The notes under the pieces: model-generated | Database searches by the model: none | Seen by the model: only the letters and a program-made list of their open reading frames with translations | What the model was told of the DNA's origin: nothing | DNA from: Thermoanaerobaculia bacterium | Lineage (GTDB): Bacteria > Acidobacteriota > Thermoanaerobaculia > Gp7-AA8 | Assembly (NCBI GenBank): GCA_017883205.1 | Contig: JADGNZ010000055.1 | Location: 1-41,048 of the forward strand | Direction: 5' to 3' | DNA length: 41,048 nt | Part shown: piece after piece, positions 31,855 through 40,938 of the stretch | Numbering within the stretch: position 1 is the stretch's first letter | How the letters are laid out: every line of letters begins with the position of its first letter | Translations under genes and position numbers: made by a program

Positions 31855-32002
31855 GCGGGTGTGGGGTGTGGGGTGTGGGGTGTGGGGTGTGGAAAGGAAC
31901 AGACGACCCTTATCGAGTCAACATGAATTTACGCGTCGTGGGGGGCCAGGACCAGGCAGGTTCTTACTCCCACCCCCCACTCCCAACACCCCACCCCCCA
32001 AG
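31855..32002. repeat. Heptamer-word inverted repeat (GGGTGTG family)
   Basis: Left arm 31855-31892: five tandem GTGTGGG words. Right arm 31968-32002, inverted: GGGGGGT, GGGGTGT, TGGGAGT, GGGGGGT. Loop of about 75 bases. It lies between the S8 peptidase stop and the hydratase start. Confidence 0.7.
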
Positions 32003-32004
32003 AC

Positions 32005-34482
32005 CTAGTGCTTCGTCCCACGTTTACGCGGGGTCGAGTTGTAGCTGAAGGTGGGTGTCAGCGTGTAGGCGCCTGTCGCGCCGCCCGCGCCGTTGGGCTC
32101 GACGCGCACGAAGAAGGGTACGTTCGGCGTTGGCGACTTCAGCGTGCTGATGATTGAGCCGAGGTTTGCGGAGCCGCCGGCAGTGATCGTCGTGGTGACG
32201 GTCGTGGAGAAGGCACTGCTCAACGTCACCTTCAATGGGGTATCCGTCGCGTTCACCGCAACCGAGAGCGGCGAGAGCGAGTTCGAGGTAAACGTGAAGT
32301 AATCGACATCGATCGGGTTGCAGATCTTCGCCGAGATCGTCTGTCCGCTCATCAGATTGCCGAACGCTGTGTCCTGCGTGTCGTTCGGCTCGTAGGGATC
32401 GCTGCAGGGCGCGAGCGCGGTCCCTGCATTGACAACGACAACGTAATCCTGGGCCGCACCGGTCGGATCGCCGATCGCGCCATGGACGAGAACGTGGTAC
32501 GTCCCGGCCGCGGCATTTGCGATCTCAACTTCTTCGGTCGTGTCGGTATGGTTGGCGGCCTTGGTAGCCAACGCACTCGGTGTCGCTCCGTTCAAAACGT
32601 AGGGAAAGACGGTTGCGCCGCTCGGATCGATGACACGGACATCGAGATCGTTGACCAGAGTCTTATCCGCAAGCGGGTCGTCGTCAGGACTCGCGGGAAC
32701 CAGCAGCACCTCGGGATCGAACCATCCGAGGACGACGCGGAACTTCGACGTCGCCGGCAGCGACACCGGAATGTCGACATCCTGGCGATTCATGATCGTG
32801 CCCGTGCGAATGCGCGAGCCTGTACCGCCGTCGGCGATGATGAGATCGACCGAGGCCTTGGCATCGGCCAGACCGAAGCCGAAGGTGTAGTCGGGACCGG
32901 CAGGGCCAAGGTCGTCCGCGCCGGCGATGAGAAGCGTTTTGAGAATCGAAGCAGAGGGCGTCTTGCCGAACGTCTTTCGATATTGCTGCGTCAGGAGAGC
33001 GGACATGCCGGCGACGACCGGCGTGGCCATCGACGTGCCATCCAGGACGTCGTATCCGTTTGCGGGAACCGTCGAAAACTGTGACACTCCCTTGGCGACC
33101 AACTCCGGCTTCACGCGTCCGTCCGTCGTCGGGCCGCGAGAGCTGAACGAAGCGATGGAGACGCCATCCGGATTGAGCGCGCCGACGGTCACCGAGTTCT
33201 TCGTACTGGCCATCAAACCGACGGTCGTGTCAGCGCCGTGTGTCGGATGCTTGGTCGTCTCGCAATAGGTCAGCCCTGCCGAGCAGCCGAACCCCGGCGA
33301 GCAGTCTGTACCCGTTCCATTTTGCGAGTAGCAGTACGTGTGCTTGTAGGCGCCCGTGACTGGATCCTGATCTTCGATATGCCTGTGCGGCGACCACGGC
33401 TGCGTGAGGTTGGGGTTGCCAGCAGTCGCGTCATTCCCGGCAGCATGCACGATCAGCGGCTCTCCCACGGTACGCATGACCGCGTCGTACGGCTCAGACT
33501 CCAGCCCGCTGTAGGCCCCGTAGCCGTCTTCGTTTCCAAACCACACATTGCCCGACTGCCAACTGAACGCGAAGTCCCAGGAGTTGCTGTCCGCGACGCT
33601 GCCGACCGCCTTGGTGTCGTCCCGCTTCATCGAGAAGAGTTTGTCCTCATCGAAATCGCCGTTGGGCAGCGCGGGGTTGGCTGTGAACGCATGGAGCGTG
33701 GCGGCAGGCGCCATCCCTTTCGCACTCGGGTTGATCCCCGCGGCCACCAGGGTTCCGGAGGTGTGCGTGGCGTGCTTGTCAGCCGCAATGCCGGCAGGAA
33801 AATGACTGATCACCCGGCCGCCAAACTCAAAATGGGTAACGTCGGGAGGACCGTCTGGCTCGAAGATCGAGAGCACCACGCCGGTGCCCGTGAGGTTGTA
33901 GGGCGCGCTGAAAAGCGGAGTGACCTTCGAAATGCTGGCCGCGACTGCATTGAGACTCTTCGGAATCAGGGGTGGTCCATAGACGCCGAAAACGCGCTCG
34001 TCGTTGGCAAGAGTCGTCACCGACATGGACGGAATTCTCACAGTCATATGCTGCGGGCCCACGGAAGGGAGTGTGAACGGCGTGTCGATCGTGCCACCAG
34101 CGGCGGCGATCGCGTTCCGCGCATCCTCAAAGGTCACGTCGGGCTGAAAGAGAATTCGCAGGCGCGCGGTGGTTCCTTTTGCAGCCTCCGCGTACGCAGC
34201 GCGCGCGATCTTTCGGGAGGCATCGTAGACGGTCAGCGAGCGGATCCGTTCATCGTTCGGCGGCGTAACGTCGTCGCTCATCCGCACGAGATATTGATGA
34301 TTCGCCAGAGGCTTCTGGACTTCGATCCCCTGGGCGGCGAGCTCGGCACTGGCAGCGGCATCGAGCGGAACCGTGCTTTCCAGAATGTAGTGGCGGCGCA
34401 CGGTCCCGGAATCGGGCGGCAGTGCGTAGAGGGCAATCGGAAGAAAGAGGAGGACGAGTGATGCGATCAGGTGACGGCGCAT
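32005..34482 (-). CDS. Exported subtilisin-like serine protease (S8)
   Basis: 825 residues from the ATG at 34482; the frame runs further upstream without support. Signal peptide MRRHLIASLVLLFLPIALYA. A propeptide-like region (about 21-195) precedes the catalytic domain with Asp210 (SIFEPDGPPD), His237 (DKHATHTSGT), oxyanion Asn350 (HAAGND) and Ser484 (DGTSMATPVVAG). A jelly-roll/P-type region and a C-terminal domain with PYEPNDTQDTA follow, as in secreted S8 enzymes of soil bacteria. An insertion with five cysteines (about 384-407) is notable. The C-terminus ends KRGTKH beside the heptamer repeat. Confidence 0.92.
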   Translation of the reverse strand: MRRHLIASLVLLFLPIALYALPPDSGTVRRHYILESTVPLDAAASAELAAQGIEVQKPLANHQYLVRMSDDVTPPNDERIRSLTVYDASRKIARAAYAEAAKGTTARLRILFQPDVTFEDARNAIAAAGGTIDTPFTLPSVGPQHMTVRIPSMSVTTLANDERVFGVYGPPLIPKSLNAVAASISKVTPLFSAPYNLTGTGVVLSIFEPDGPPDVTHFEFGGRVISHFPAGIAADKHATHTSGTLVAAGINPSAKGMAPAATLHAFTANPALPNGDFDEDKLFSMKRDDTKAVGSVADSNSWDFAFSWQSGNVWFGNEDGYGAYSGLESEPYDAVMRTVGEPLIVHAAGNDATAGNPNLTQPWSPHRHIEDQDPVTGAYKHTYCYSQNGTGTDCSPGFGCSAGLTYCETTKHPTHGADTTVGLMASTKNSVTVGALNPDGVSIASFSSRGPTTDGRVKPELVAKGVSQFSTVPANGYDVLDGTSMATPVVAGMSALLTQQYRKTFGKTPSASILKTLLIAGADDLGPAGPDYTFGFGLADAKASVDLIIADGGTGSRIRTGTIMNRQDVDIPVSLPATSKFRVVLGWFDPEVLLVPASPDDDPLADKTLVNDLDVRVIDPSGATVFPYVLNGATPSALATKAANHTDTTEEVEIANAAAGTYHVLVHGAIGDPTGAAQDYVVVVNAGTALAPCSDPYEPNDTQDTAFGNLMSGQTISAKICNPIDVDYFTFTSNSLSPLSVAVNATDTPLKVTLSSAFSTTVTTTITAGGSANLGSIISTLKSPTPNVPFFVRVEPNGAGGATGAYTLTPTFSYNSTPRKRGTKH

Positions 34483-34583
34483 GTGCGAGTTGTGATCTCC
34501 GTTTACTGCTCTACGCCGCGAAACTCGCGGCCGTCGCGACGAAATTGCCACAAGGCAAGGCGTCACGATCTGTTCACATCAAT

Positions 34584-34670
34584 TGGTGCCCGAGGTCGGA
34601 CTCGAACCGACATGAGGGTTAACCTCGGCAGATTTTGAGTCTGCTGCGTCTGCCATTTCGCCACTCGGGC
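34584..34670 (-). tRNA. tRNA-Leu (anticodon CAA)
   Basis: 87 nt on the minus strand. Acceptor GCCCGAG/CTCGGGC, D-arm TGGCGAAATGGCAGACGC, anticodon stem-loop GCAGACTCAAAATCTGC, a long variable arm (CGAGGTTAACCCTCA...) as in leucine tRNAs, T-arm GTCGGTTCGAGTCCGAC, then A and an encoded CCA. The adjoining heptamer repeat begins 15 bp past its 5' end. Confidence 0.95.
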
Positions 34671-34684
34671 CAGGATCAAAGGGT

Positions 34685-34752
34685 GAAGGTTGAAGGATGA
34701 AGGATGAATTCCAAATCGACTTTTCATCCTTCATCCTTCCGCCTTCATCCTT
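34685..34752. repeat. Heptamer-word inverted repeat (GAAGGAT)
   Basis: Left arm: GAAGGTT, GAAGGAT, GAAGGAT, GAA (34685-34708). Right arm: TTCATCC, TTCATCC, TTCCGCC, TTCATCC (34723-34750). The last right-arm words contain the TGA stop of the downstream-numbered LeuA-like gene. Same word as at 39703. Confidence 0.8.
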
Positions 34753-35998
34753 TCGCGACAACCTCCTGCCACCGTCTCGCACAACTGTGAAGCTCTTGCT
34801 CCGTCAGGATCCGATTCGTCGACTTTGCCAGTTGGAAAATCTCTTTCGCCAGACCCTCGTCCTGCGGATAGCCCTTGGAATCGAGCCAGTAGATCACGTT
34901 CGAGAGGCCGGACATCGGACCGACTTCAATGATCTGCTCGAGACCGAACATTCCTGCGGGAACGCCTGAGTAAACGCGGTCGGCAAGCCACTCGCTTCCC
35001 TTCTTTTTCGCTTTGATGATCGCCGCGGCGTGGACGCCCGTGCCGGTGCGGAAGGCGTCGCGGCCAAAAACGGGGTACTGATCGGGCAACGGAATGTGCA
35101 CGGCTTCCGAGACGAAACGCACGTATGCGGGCAGCGTCGTCAAGTCGTTGTCGATCCACTCCATGAGCTTGAGATTGACCATCAGCAGATCGATCGGCGT
35201 GTTGCCAACGCGCTCGCCGATGCCTGCTGCTGAGCCGTGGACGCGGTCGGCGTCGGCTTCAATCGCGGCGATGGAGTTGATGACGCCGAGGCCGCGGTCG
35301 CTGTGGCCGTGCCAATCGATCTTCACGTCCGGATTCACACGATCGACGACGCCACGAACGAATCGGATGAGATTGCGAACGCCCCACGGTGTAGCGTGCC
35401 CGACGGTATCGCAGACGCAGACCCGCTTCGCGCCGGCCTCGATCGCGGCGGTGTAGAGCTTCTCGACGTCCTCCGGTTTCGCACGCGTCGTATCTTCGGT
35501 GACGTACATGACCGGCAACCCTTCGCCGACGGCAAAGCGAACCGCCTTCGTCGATTGCTCGATGATCCAGTCGAGATCCCACTCCTCCGCGAATTGCCGG
35601 ATGGGCGAGGAGCCGATGAAGGTGCAAGCCTCGATGGGGATGCCGACGCGTTGCGAGATCTCGGCGATCGGCCGGATGTCGTTCTCATGCGTCCGCGCCG
35701 CGCAGTTGGCAGCGATGTTCAGCTTGGCATCGACGATCTCGCGCGCCAGCCGCTCGACCGACTTCTGCACGTGCAGCCCGGCTCCAGGCAGGCCGATGTC
35801 CGACGTGTCGGCACCGATGCCGTTCTGGAAATGCAGGATCCGGATCTTCTCCTCGATCGACGGGTCAGTCACCGAGGGCGACTGCAAGCCGTCGCGCAGC
35901 GTCTCGTCATCGAACTCGATCTTCTTCGACGAGGGACGGGCTGGACGCTCGTCGCCGGCGTTCCAATCGTAGATGAGGTTCTGGAGGTTCTCGGCCAT
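34745..35998 (-). CDS. LeuA/HMG-CoA-lyase-like (DRE-TIM) enzyme
   Basis: 417 residues from the ATG at 35998. DRE-TIM motifs: FDDETLRDGLQSPSV (metal/catalytic), GLPGAGLHVQKSVERLAREI, VCVCDTVGHATPWGVRNL, and DWHGHSDRGLGVINSIAAIE with the HxH metal site, then GIGERVGNTPID. These fit 2-isopropylmalate synthase-like or HMG-CoA-lyase-like enzymes, condensing or cleaving acyl-CoA with an oxo-acid. No regulatory LeuA C-terminal domain. The exact substrate is open. The stop codon lies within the GAAGGAT repeat. A TATATT box eight bases before the ATG suggests a leaderless message. Confidence 0.85.
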   Translation of the reverse strand: MAENLQNLIYDWNAGDERPARPSSKKIEFDDETLRDGLQSPSVTDPSIEEKIRILHFQNGIGADTSDIGLPGAGLHVQKSVERLAREIVDAKLNIAANCAARTHENDIRPIAEISQRVGIPIEACTFIGSSPIRQFAEEWDLDWIIEQSTKAVRFAVGEGLPVMYVTEDTTRAKPEDVEKLYTAAIEAGAKRVCVCDTVGHATPWGVRNLIRFVRGVVDRVNPDVKIDWHGHSDRGLGVINSIAAIEADADRVHGSAAGIGERVGNTPIDLLMVNLKLMEWIDNDLTTLPAYVRFVSEAVHIPLPDQYPVFGRDAFRTGTGVHAAAIIKAKKKGSEWLADRVYSGVPAGMFGLEQIIEVGPMSGLSNVIYWLDSKGYPQDEGLAKEIFQLAKSTNRILTEQELHSCARRWQEVVAKG

Positions 35999-36006
35999 TG
36001 ATGACC

Positions 36007-36012
36007 AATATA
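36007..36012 (-). promoter_or_regulatory. -10 box of the LeuA-like gene, probably leaderless
   Basis: TATATT followed by eight bases and the ATG at 35998; no Shine-Dalgarno between. Confidence 0.4.
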
Positions 36013-36119
36013 CCAAGGGTTCGCTCTTCGCGATCCTGCGAAGCGAAGTTCAAGCAGTTCCGAGGGTTTCGCGTCAGAGGGCGTGGACGCCGGAGACATC
36101 CGGACCGTATCAGCGGACG

Positions 36120-37019
36120 ATGTTCTCTCTCCGCCTCGCGCGTTTTTTCACGAGTCTCATGCTCGCTCCGGCCGTGGTTACGGCGCAGGACATCGTCATC
36201 GCGGTGCACGGAAGCACTGGAATCAATCCGTACACTGCCTTCTCCTATGTCGATCGGTACGGATCCGATCTTCGATTTCGGAGCAACGTGCTCCAGTATC
36301 CTCTGCTCTCCGGATCGCCGCGTGCTGCCGTCATGGTCGAGAACACTGCATTCGTGAGCGAGTCCCGCTGCTCCGGCTATCCAAATTCCGTATGCAGTCC
36401 GCGGGTGATACGTTACGGATCCGACGGACAAGCGCGCGAAGTGGGCCCTTCATTCGCAGAGACTCCCCAAGTACTGCGGTTGACGAGCCGTAGCGAGCTC
36501 GTGGCCGTGAGCTCAAAGGAGATCGTGCGCATCCAGGCCACCGGCGAGACTCTCGAGGAGCGCACCTATTCATTGCCTTCCGGCGGCCAGGTTCTTCTGG
36601 ATGCTGACGTCGACGCTTCTGGTTGCGTCATCGCGATCAGCTACGATCCGCGACAGTTGGCACTTGGCAACCTCTGTTCATCCACATTCGTCCTCTCGCA
36701 ACCGTTGCCGGGGATAGTCGTCCATGGCGTACGGTTTCTGCCTGATGGCACCCTCCTCACCACGAGTCCCACGGGCGTACGACGAATCGATTCAACAGGA
36801 CAGGTTCTGCGCCTATATCCGGAACCACGCGGCGACTGCTTTCTGGCAATCTGGCCCGGTAGCCACGAAGCTCTCGTAGCCTGCCAGAACATCGTGTCCC
36901 GTTTGGACCTGGACAGCGGGGCGGTAACCAGTCAGGCGCAGGTTCAGAACGGCCTGAACATCGAATCCATCGATATCGTGCAGAGTGCACCGATGCGAAG
37001 GCGCGCCACCGAACACTGA
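36120..37019 (+). CDS. Exported beta-propeller-like protein
   Basis: 299 residues from the ATG at 36120, chosen because the signal peptide (MFSLRLARFFTSLMLAPAVV) starts there; the longer frame to 35973 is antisense to the divergent gene. The mature part repeats short beta patterns (DIVIAVHGSTGINPYTAFSY, SSKEIVRIQATGETLEERTY, PDGTLLTTSPTGVRRIDSTG, DLDSGAVTSQAQVQNGLNIE) as in beta-propellers, with scattered cysteines. No family recognised. Divergent from the LeuA-like gene with a 121-bp gap. Confidence 0.55.
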   Translation: MFSLRLARFFTSLMLAPAVVTAQDIVIAVHGSTGINPYTAFSYVDRYGSDLRFRSNVLQYPLLSGSPRAAVMVENTAFVSESRCSGYPNSVCSPRVIRYGSDGQAREVGPSFAETPQVLRLTSRSELVAVSSKEIVRIQATGETLEERTYSLPSGGQVLLDADVDASGCVIAISYDPRQLALGNLCSSTFVLSQPLPGIVVHGVRFLPDGTLLTTSPTGVRRIDSTGQVLRLYPEPRGDCFLAIWPGSHEALVACQNIVSRLDLDSGAVTSQAQVQNGLNIESIDIVQSAPMRRRATEH

Positions 37020-37180
37020 GCAGAACCCAGCACTGCGGGGCATCCGCCGGTTTTCGCCCAGGCATTCGTCGGGGTGCAGAAATCGTCGCTGCTTGCTCGC
37101 CGAGTTACTGCAACGATGACGATCTTCAGGTACGACGCCTTAACGCTGATGGCCCGCCTGTCTCTCCGCCACCGCTCAGC

Positions 37181-37639
37181 TCAGGCGATCTTTTTGAAAC
37201 TGACGAGAAGGTCCATGTCGAACGCGCGGGCAACCTTCATGATCGTCTCAATCGTAGGATTTGCATCAGGATCTTCGAGCTTGGCGATCTGCTGTTGCGA
37301 GACTCCGACGCGCTTCGCGATTTCGGCCTGGCTCCAGCCCCGCTCACTTCGCATGGATCGGAACCGCAAGGCAAGCACGAGCTTGGGAGAAATCGTGATT
37401 TGGACGCTCCGTTCATCTGCCTTCGGCGGCCGGTGCACATGGGGCAAATCCATCCCTTCCACGAGGTGAGCCTCGATCCATCCCTCGATCGCCTCTTTGG
37501 CATTCGAGTAGATGTCTGCCTCGCGATCCGCGAAGGTCTGACAGCCTGGGGCGTCAGGGAACTCGATCAGATGCCGACGCCCCTCCTTACGCACGTAGGC
37601 AACGTACTGCAGCGCAGTATCCATCTCATGAGTACTCAT
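37181..37639 (-). CDS. hicB: HicB antitoxin with XRE domain
   Basis: 152 residues from the ATG at 37639 (overlapping the HicA stop, ATGA). The N-terminal HicB fold reads ALQYVAYVRKEGRRHLIEFP, DAPGCQTFADREADIYSNAK, EAIEGWIEAHL. The C-terminal XRE domain is ALRFRSMRSERGWSQAEIAK, RVGVSQQQIAKLEDPDANPT. HicB neutralises HicA and, through the XRE domain, represses the operon. Toxin-first order with overlap is standard for hicAB. Confidence 0.9.
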   Translation of the reverse strand: MSTHEMDTALQYVAYVRKEGRRHLIEFPDAPGCQTFADREADIYSNAKEAIEGWIEAHLVEGMDLPHVHRPPKADERSVQITISPKLVLALRFRSMRSERGWSQAEIAKRVGVSQQQIAKLEDPDANPTIETIMKVARAFDMDLLVSFKKIA

Positions 37640-37824
37640 GTCAGCTTCACTCCCGATTGACGCTCGATGCTCTTCAGCGTGCCGAGCGGCATGTCCTTCC
37701 GCGGGTGAGGCACCGTGACGATCCCCGCCTTCGCTGGGTGCCTGAAATGTTGGTGCGAACCCTTCGTGCGCGCCAGCGTCCATCCGTCCGCGCGGAGTCT
37801 TCGGATTACTTCTACGGAAGTCAC
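37636..37824 (-). CDS. hicA: HicA mRNA interferase toxin
   Basis: 62 residues from a GTG at 37824. YcfA/HicA fold: VIRRLRADGWTLARTKGSHQ with the catalytic-type His24, HFRHPAKAGIVTVPHPRKDM and PLGTLKSIERQSGVKL. HicA cleaves mRNA when free of HicB. The pair sits alone between two core genes, a small mobile-type insert. Promoter and operator are just upstream. Confidence 0.9.
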   Translation of the reverse strand: MTSVEVIRRLRADGWTLARTKGSHQHFRHPAKAGIVTVPHPRKDMPLGTLKSIERQSGVKLT

Positions 37825-37832
37825 CCCACGGG

Positions 37833-37853
37833 ATCATACAACTCCTAGGTTGT
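37833..37853 (-). promoter_or_regulatory. hicAB promoter with palindromic operator
   Basis: TATGAT (minus strand, 37833-37838) nine bases before the HicA GTG; just upstream the palindrome ACAAC-TCCTAG-GTTGT (37838-37853) overlaps it and would cover the space between -10 and -35. A likely HicB operator. Confidence 0.5.
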
Positions 37854-37901
37854 GAGTCGAGAAGATTCTGGTCGGGGCCCTACCCAACGCGACGTCGTTG
37901 A

Positions 37902-38693
<792 letters not shown>

Positions 38694-38703
38694 TGCTTCT
38701 CCT

Positions 38704-38772
38704 ATCTGCGTCCATCTGCGTCATCTGCGGAAAGGCTTTTCATCCGCAGATGTCGCAGATGAAACGCAGATG
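38704..38772. repeat. Inverted repeat of CATCTGCG words
   Basis: Left arm TATCTGCGTCC, ATCTGCGTC, ATCTGCGG (38704-38730); right arm CCGCAGATGT, CGCAGATGAAA, CGCAGATG (38744-38772). Period about nine to ten rather than seven. It lies between the dehydrogenase stop and the crotonase start, where a heptamer hairpin would be expected. Confidence 0.75.
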
Positions 38773-38779
38773 CAAGAAC

Positions 38780-39670
38780 TTACTTCGCTTTATCGAACGG
38801 TACCGGCGTGCCGCTCGCGTAGTCGTAGAAGCCGGTGCCGGTCTTGTTGCGCCCGAGGCGGCCCGCCAGCACCATCTTGCGAAGCAGCGGCGGCGCGGCG
38901 AAGCGCTTTTCCTGGTATTCGGCGAACATCACTTCGGTGATGAAGTACGTCGTGTCGAGGCCGACGAAATCGAGCAGCGTGAACGGGCCCATCGGATAGC
39001 CGCAGCCGAGCATCATGGCTTTGTCGATGTCCTCGATCGAGCCGACTCCCTCCTCGTACGCGCGGATGGCGTCGAGGATGTAGGGCACGAGCAGACGGTT
39101 GACGATGAAGCCGGAGTTGTCGCGCGCCGCGACCGCTTCCTTGCCGAGCGATTTGGCGAACTGGAAGGCGCGGGTGAACGACTCGTCGCTCGTCAGGATC
39201 GTGCGGACGACTTCGACGAGTTTCATCAGCGGCACGGGATTGAAAAAGTGCATCCCGACGAACTGCTTCGGCCTCGCCGTCGCCATCGACAGCTCGGTGA
39301 TGGTCAGCGACGACGTGTTGGATGCGAAGAGCGCACCCTTCTTCACGATCTTGTCGAGCGCGGCGTAGGTCTCTTTCTTCAGCTCCGCATTCTCGATGAT
39401 GGCCTCGATGACGATGTCGCAATCGGCGAGGTCGTCGAGGTTCGTGGTTCCCTTCAACCGGCTCATGCTGGCATCTTTGTCGGCCGCCAGCAGCTTGCCT
39501 TTCTCGACGAACTTGCTCAGCGATTTGTCGATCCCCGCCAGCCCTTTGTCGAGAAACTTCTGTTCCACTTCGCGGACGACCGTCTCGTAGCCAGCCTGCG
39601 CCGCAATCTGAGCGATCCCCGACCCCATGAGGCCGCAGCCGAGGACGCCAACTTTCTTGATCTCTGACAT
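38780..39670 (-). CDS. hbd: 3-hydroxybutyryl-CoA dehydrogenase
   Basis: 296 residues, normal length. NAD-binding VGVLGCGLMGSGIAQIAAQA, then ASNTSSLTITELS, the catalytic region FVGMHFFNPVPLMKLVEVVR and the C-terminal DNSGFIVNRLLVPYILDAIR. It interconverts 3-hydroxybutyryl-CoA and acetoacetyl-CoA. With the crotonase 86 bp downstream and the thiolase at 12.9 kb it covers three consecutive steps. AGGAG seven bases before the ATG. Confidence 0.94.
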   Translation of the reverse strand: MSEIKKVGVLGCGLMGSGIAQIAAQAGYETVVREVEQKFLDKGLAGIDKSLSKFVEKGKLLAADKDASMSRLKGTTNLDDLADCDIVIEAIIENAELKKETYAALDKIVKKGALFASNTSSLTITELSMATARPKQFVGMHFFNPVPLMKLVEVVRTILTSDESFTRAFQFAKSLGKEAVAARDNSGFIVNRLLVPYILDAIRAYEEGVGSIEDIDKAMMLGCGYPMGPFTLLDFVGLDTTYFITEVMFAEYQEKRFAAPPLLRKMVLAGRLGRNKTGTGFYDYASGTPVPFDKAK

Positions 39671-39702
39671 GGTCCTGCTCCTTTGCAGCGGCGCATTCTA
39701 AC

Positions 39703-39778
39703 GAAGGATGAAGGATGAAGGATGGACTCTTCGTCACGCTTGATCGTTCATCCTTCATCCCTCATCCTTCATCCTTCG
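39703..39778. repeat. Heptamer-word inverted repeat (GAAGGAT), second copy
   Basis: Left arm three perfect GAAGGAT words (39703-39723); right arm TTCATCC, TTCATCC, CTCATCC, TTCATCC, TTCG (39747-39778). It abuts the GTG start of the MFS gene and lies in the divergent gap to hbd. Confidence 0.8.
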
Positions 39779-40938
39779 TGGCAAAGCTCAAACCGCAAGT
39801 CCGCTTGCTCTCGTTCATCTCGCTCCTGAACGATTCGGCGAGCGAGATGATCTATCCGCTGCTGCCGGTGTTCCTGACGTCGGTGCTCGGCGCGACGCCG
39901 GTGACGATCGGCGTGATCGAAGGGGCGGCGGATGGGCTGGCGTCGATTCTCAAGCTCGTGGCCGGATCGATCTCCGACCGGTTGCCGCACCGCAAACCGC
40001 TCGTCGTCGCAGGCTACGCCCTGGCAGCAGCATCGCGCGCGCTCATCGCGGTGGCGGGACGATGGCCGACTGTGTTCACGGCACGCTTGATCGACCGGAC
40101 TGGCAAAGGCATCCGCTCCGCGCCGCGCGACGCCATCATCGCCGACGTCACACCCCCTGCGGAGCGGGGACATGCCTTCGGTTTTCAGCGCGCTTTCGAC
40201 CACACCGGGGCAGTCATAGGCCCTCTCCTCGCGCTCTTTTTTCTGAACCTTCTCCACGTCCCGATGCGGACACTTTTCATGATCGCGGTCATCCCCGGCG
40301 CGATCGGCGTGGTGATGCTGGTCCTGTTTCTGAAGGAAGAGCCACGCAAGTCGAGAGCATCCGAGGGACCCGCGCTCAACGCATCCGTCCCCCTACCCTC
40401 ACGTTTCTGGCTCGCCATTACCGCGGTCGCGCTCTTCTCGCTCGCGAACTCGAGCGACGCATTTCTGATCCTGCAGGCACATGCGTCGGGCGTCTCGACG
40501 GCGATGCTTCCGGCACTCTGGGCCGCCCATCACGTGATCAAGTCGCTCTTCTCTACGCGAGCCGGCGCGTTGTCGGACCGCGTCGACCGGCGTCTTCTGC
40601 TCGTCGCCGGTTGGTCCTGCTACGCGCTCATCTACGTGATCTTCCCCTTCGCCCGATCGCTCCGGTTCTTCGTGGCACTCTTCGTCCTTTATGCGATTCC
40701 ATTCACGCTGTCCGAAGGGGCGGAGCGCGCATGGATCAGCGATCTCGTGCCGGCCGAAGGGCGCGGCAAGAGCTTCGGCATCTACTACCTCGCCAACGGA
40801 CTCTGCGTCCTCGCCGGCACGATCCTCTTCGGCGAGATCTACCAGCACATCGCACCACGCGCGGCGTTCTGGACGGGCGCGGGATTGGCGCTTGCGGCAG
40901 CAGCGGCGGTGATGATCGTGCCGCGGCGGCGTTCGTAG
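39778..40938 (+). CDS. MFS transporter
   Basis: 386 residues from the GTG at 39778, which gives an N-terminus AKLKPQVRLLSFISLLNDSA with the first helix in the right place; an ATG at 39715 would add 21 residues coded by the GAAGGAT hairpin. About twelve helices, MFS motif A-like region (GRWPTVFTARLIDRTGKGIR, then SAPRDAIIADVTPP), and ERGHAFGFQRAFDHTGAVIG. The substrate is unknown. Divergent from hbd. The stop is the first base of the terminal tandem repeat. Confidence 0.85.
   Translation: MAKLKPQVRLLSFISLLNDSASEMIYPLLPVFLTSVLGATPVTIGVIEGAADGLASILKLVAGSISDRLPHRKPLVVAGYALAAASRALIAVAGRWPTVFTARLIDRTGKGIRSAPRDAIIADVTPPAERGHAFGFQRAFDHTGAVIGPLLALFFLNLLHVPMRTLFMIAVIPGAIGVVMLVLFLKEEPRKSRASEGPALNASVPLPSRFWLAITAVALFSLANSSDAFLILQAHASGVSTAMLPALWAAHHVIKSLFSTRAGALSDRVDRRLLLVAGWSCYALIYVIFPFARSLRFFVALFVLYAIPFTLSEGAERAWISDLVPAEGRGKSFGIYYLANGLCVLAGTILFGEIYQHIAPRAAFWTGAGLALAAAAAVMIVPRRRS

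Noticed and set aside
33238-34461. Plus-strand 407-residue open frame
   Set aside because: Antisense to the S8 peptidase gene.
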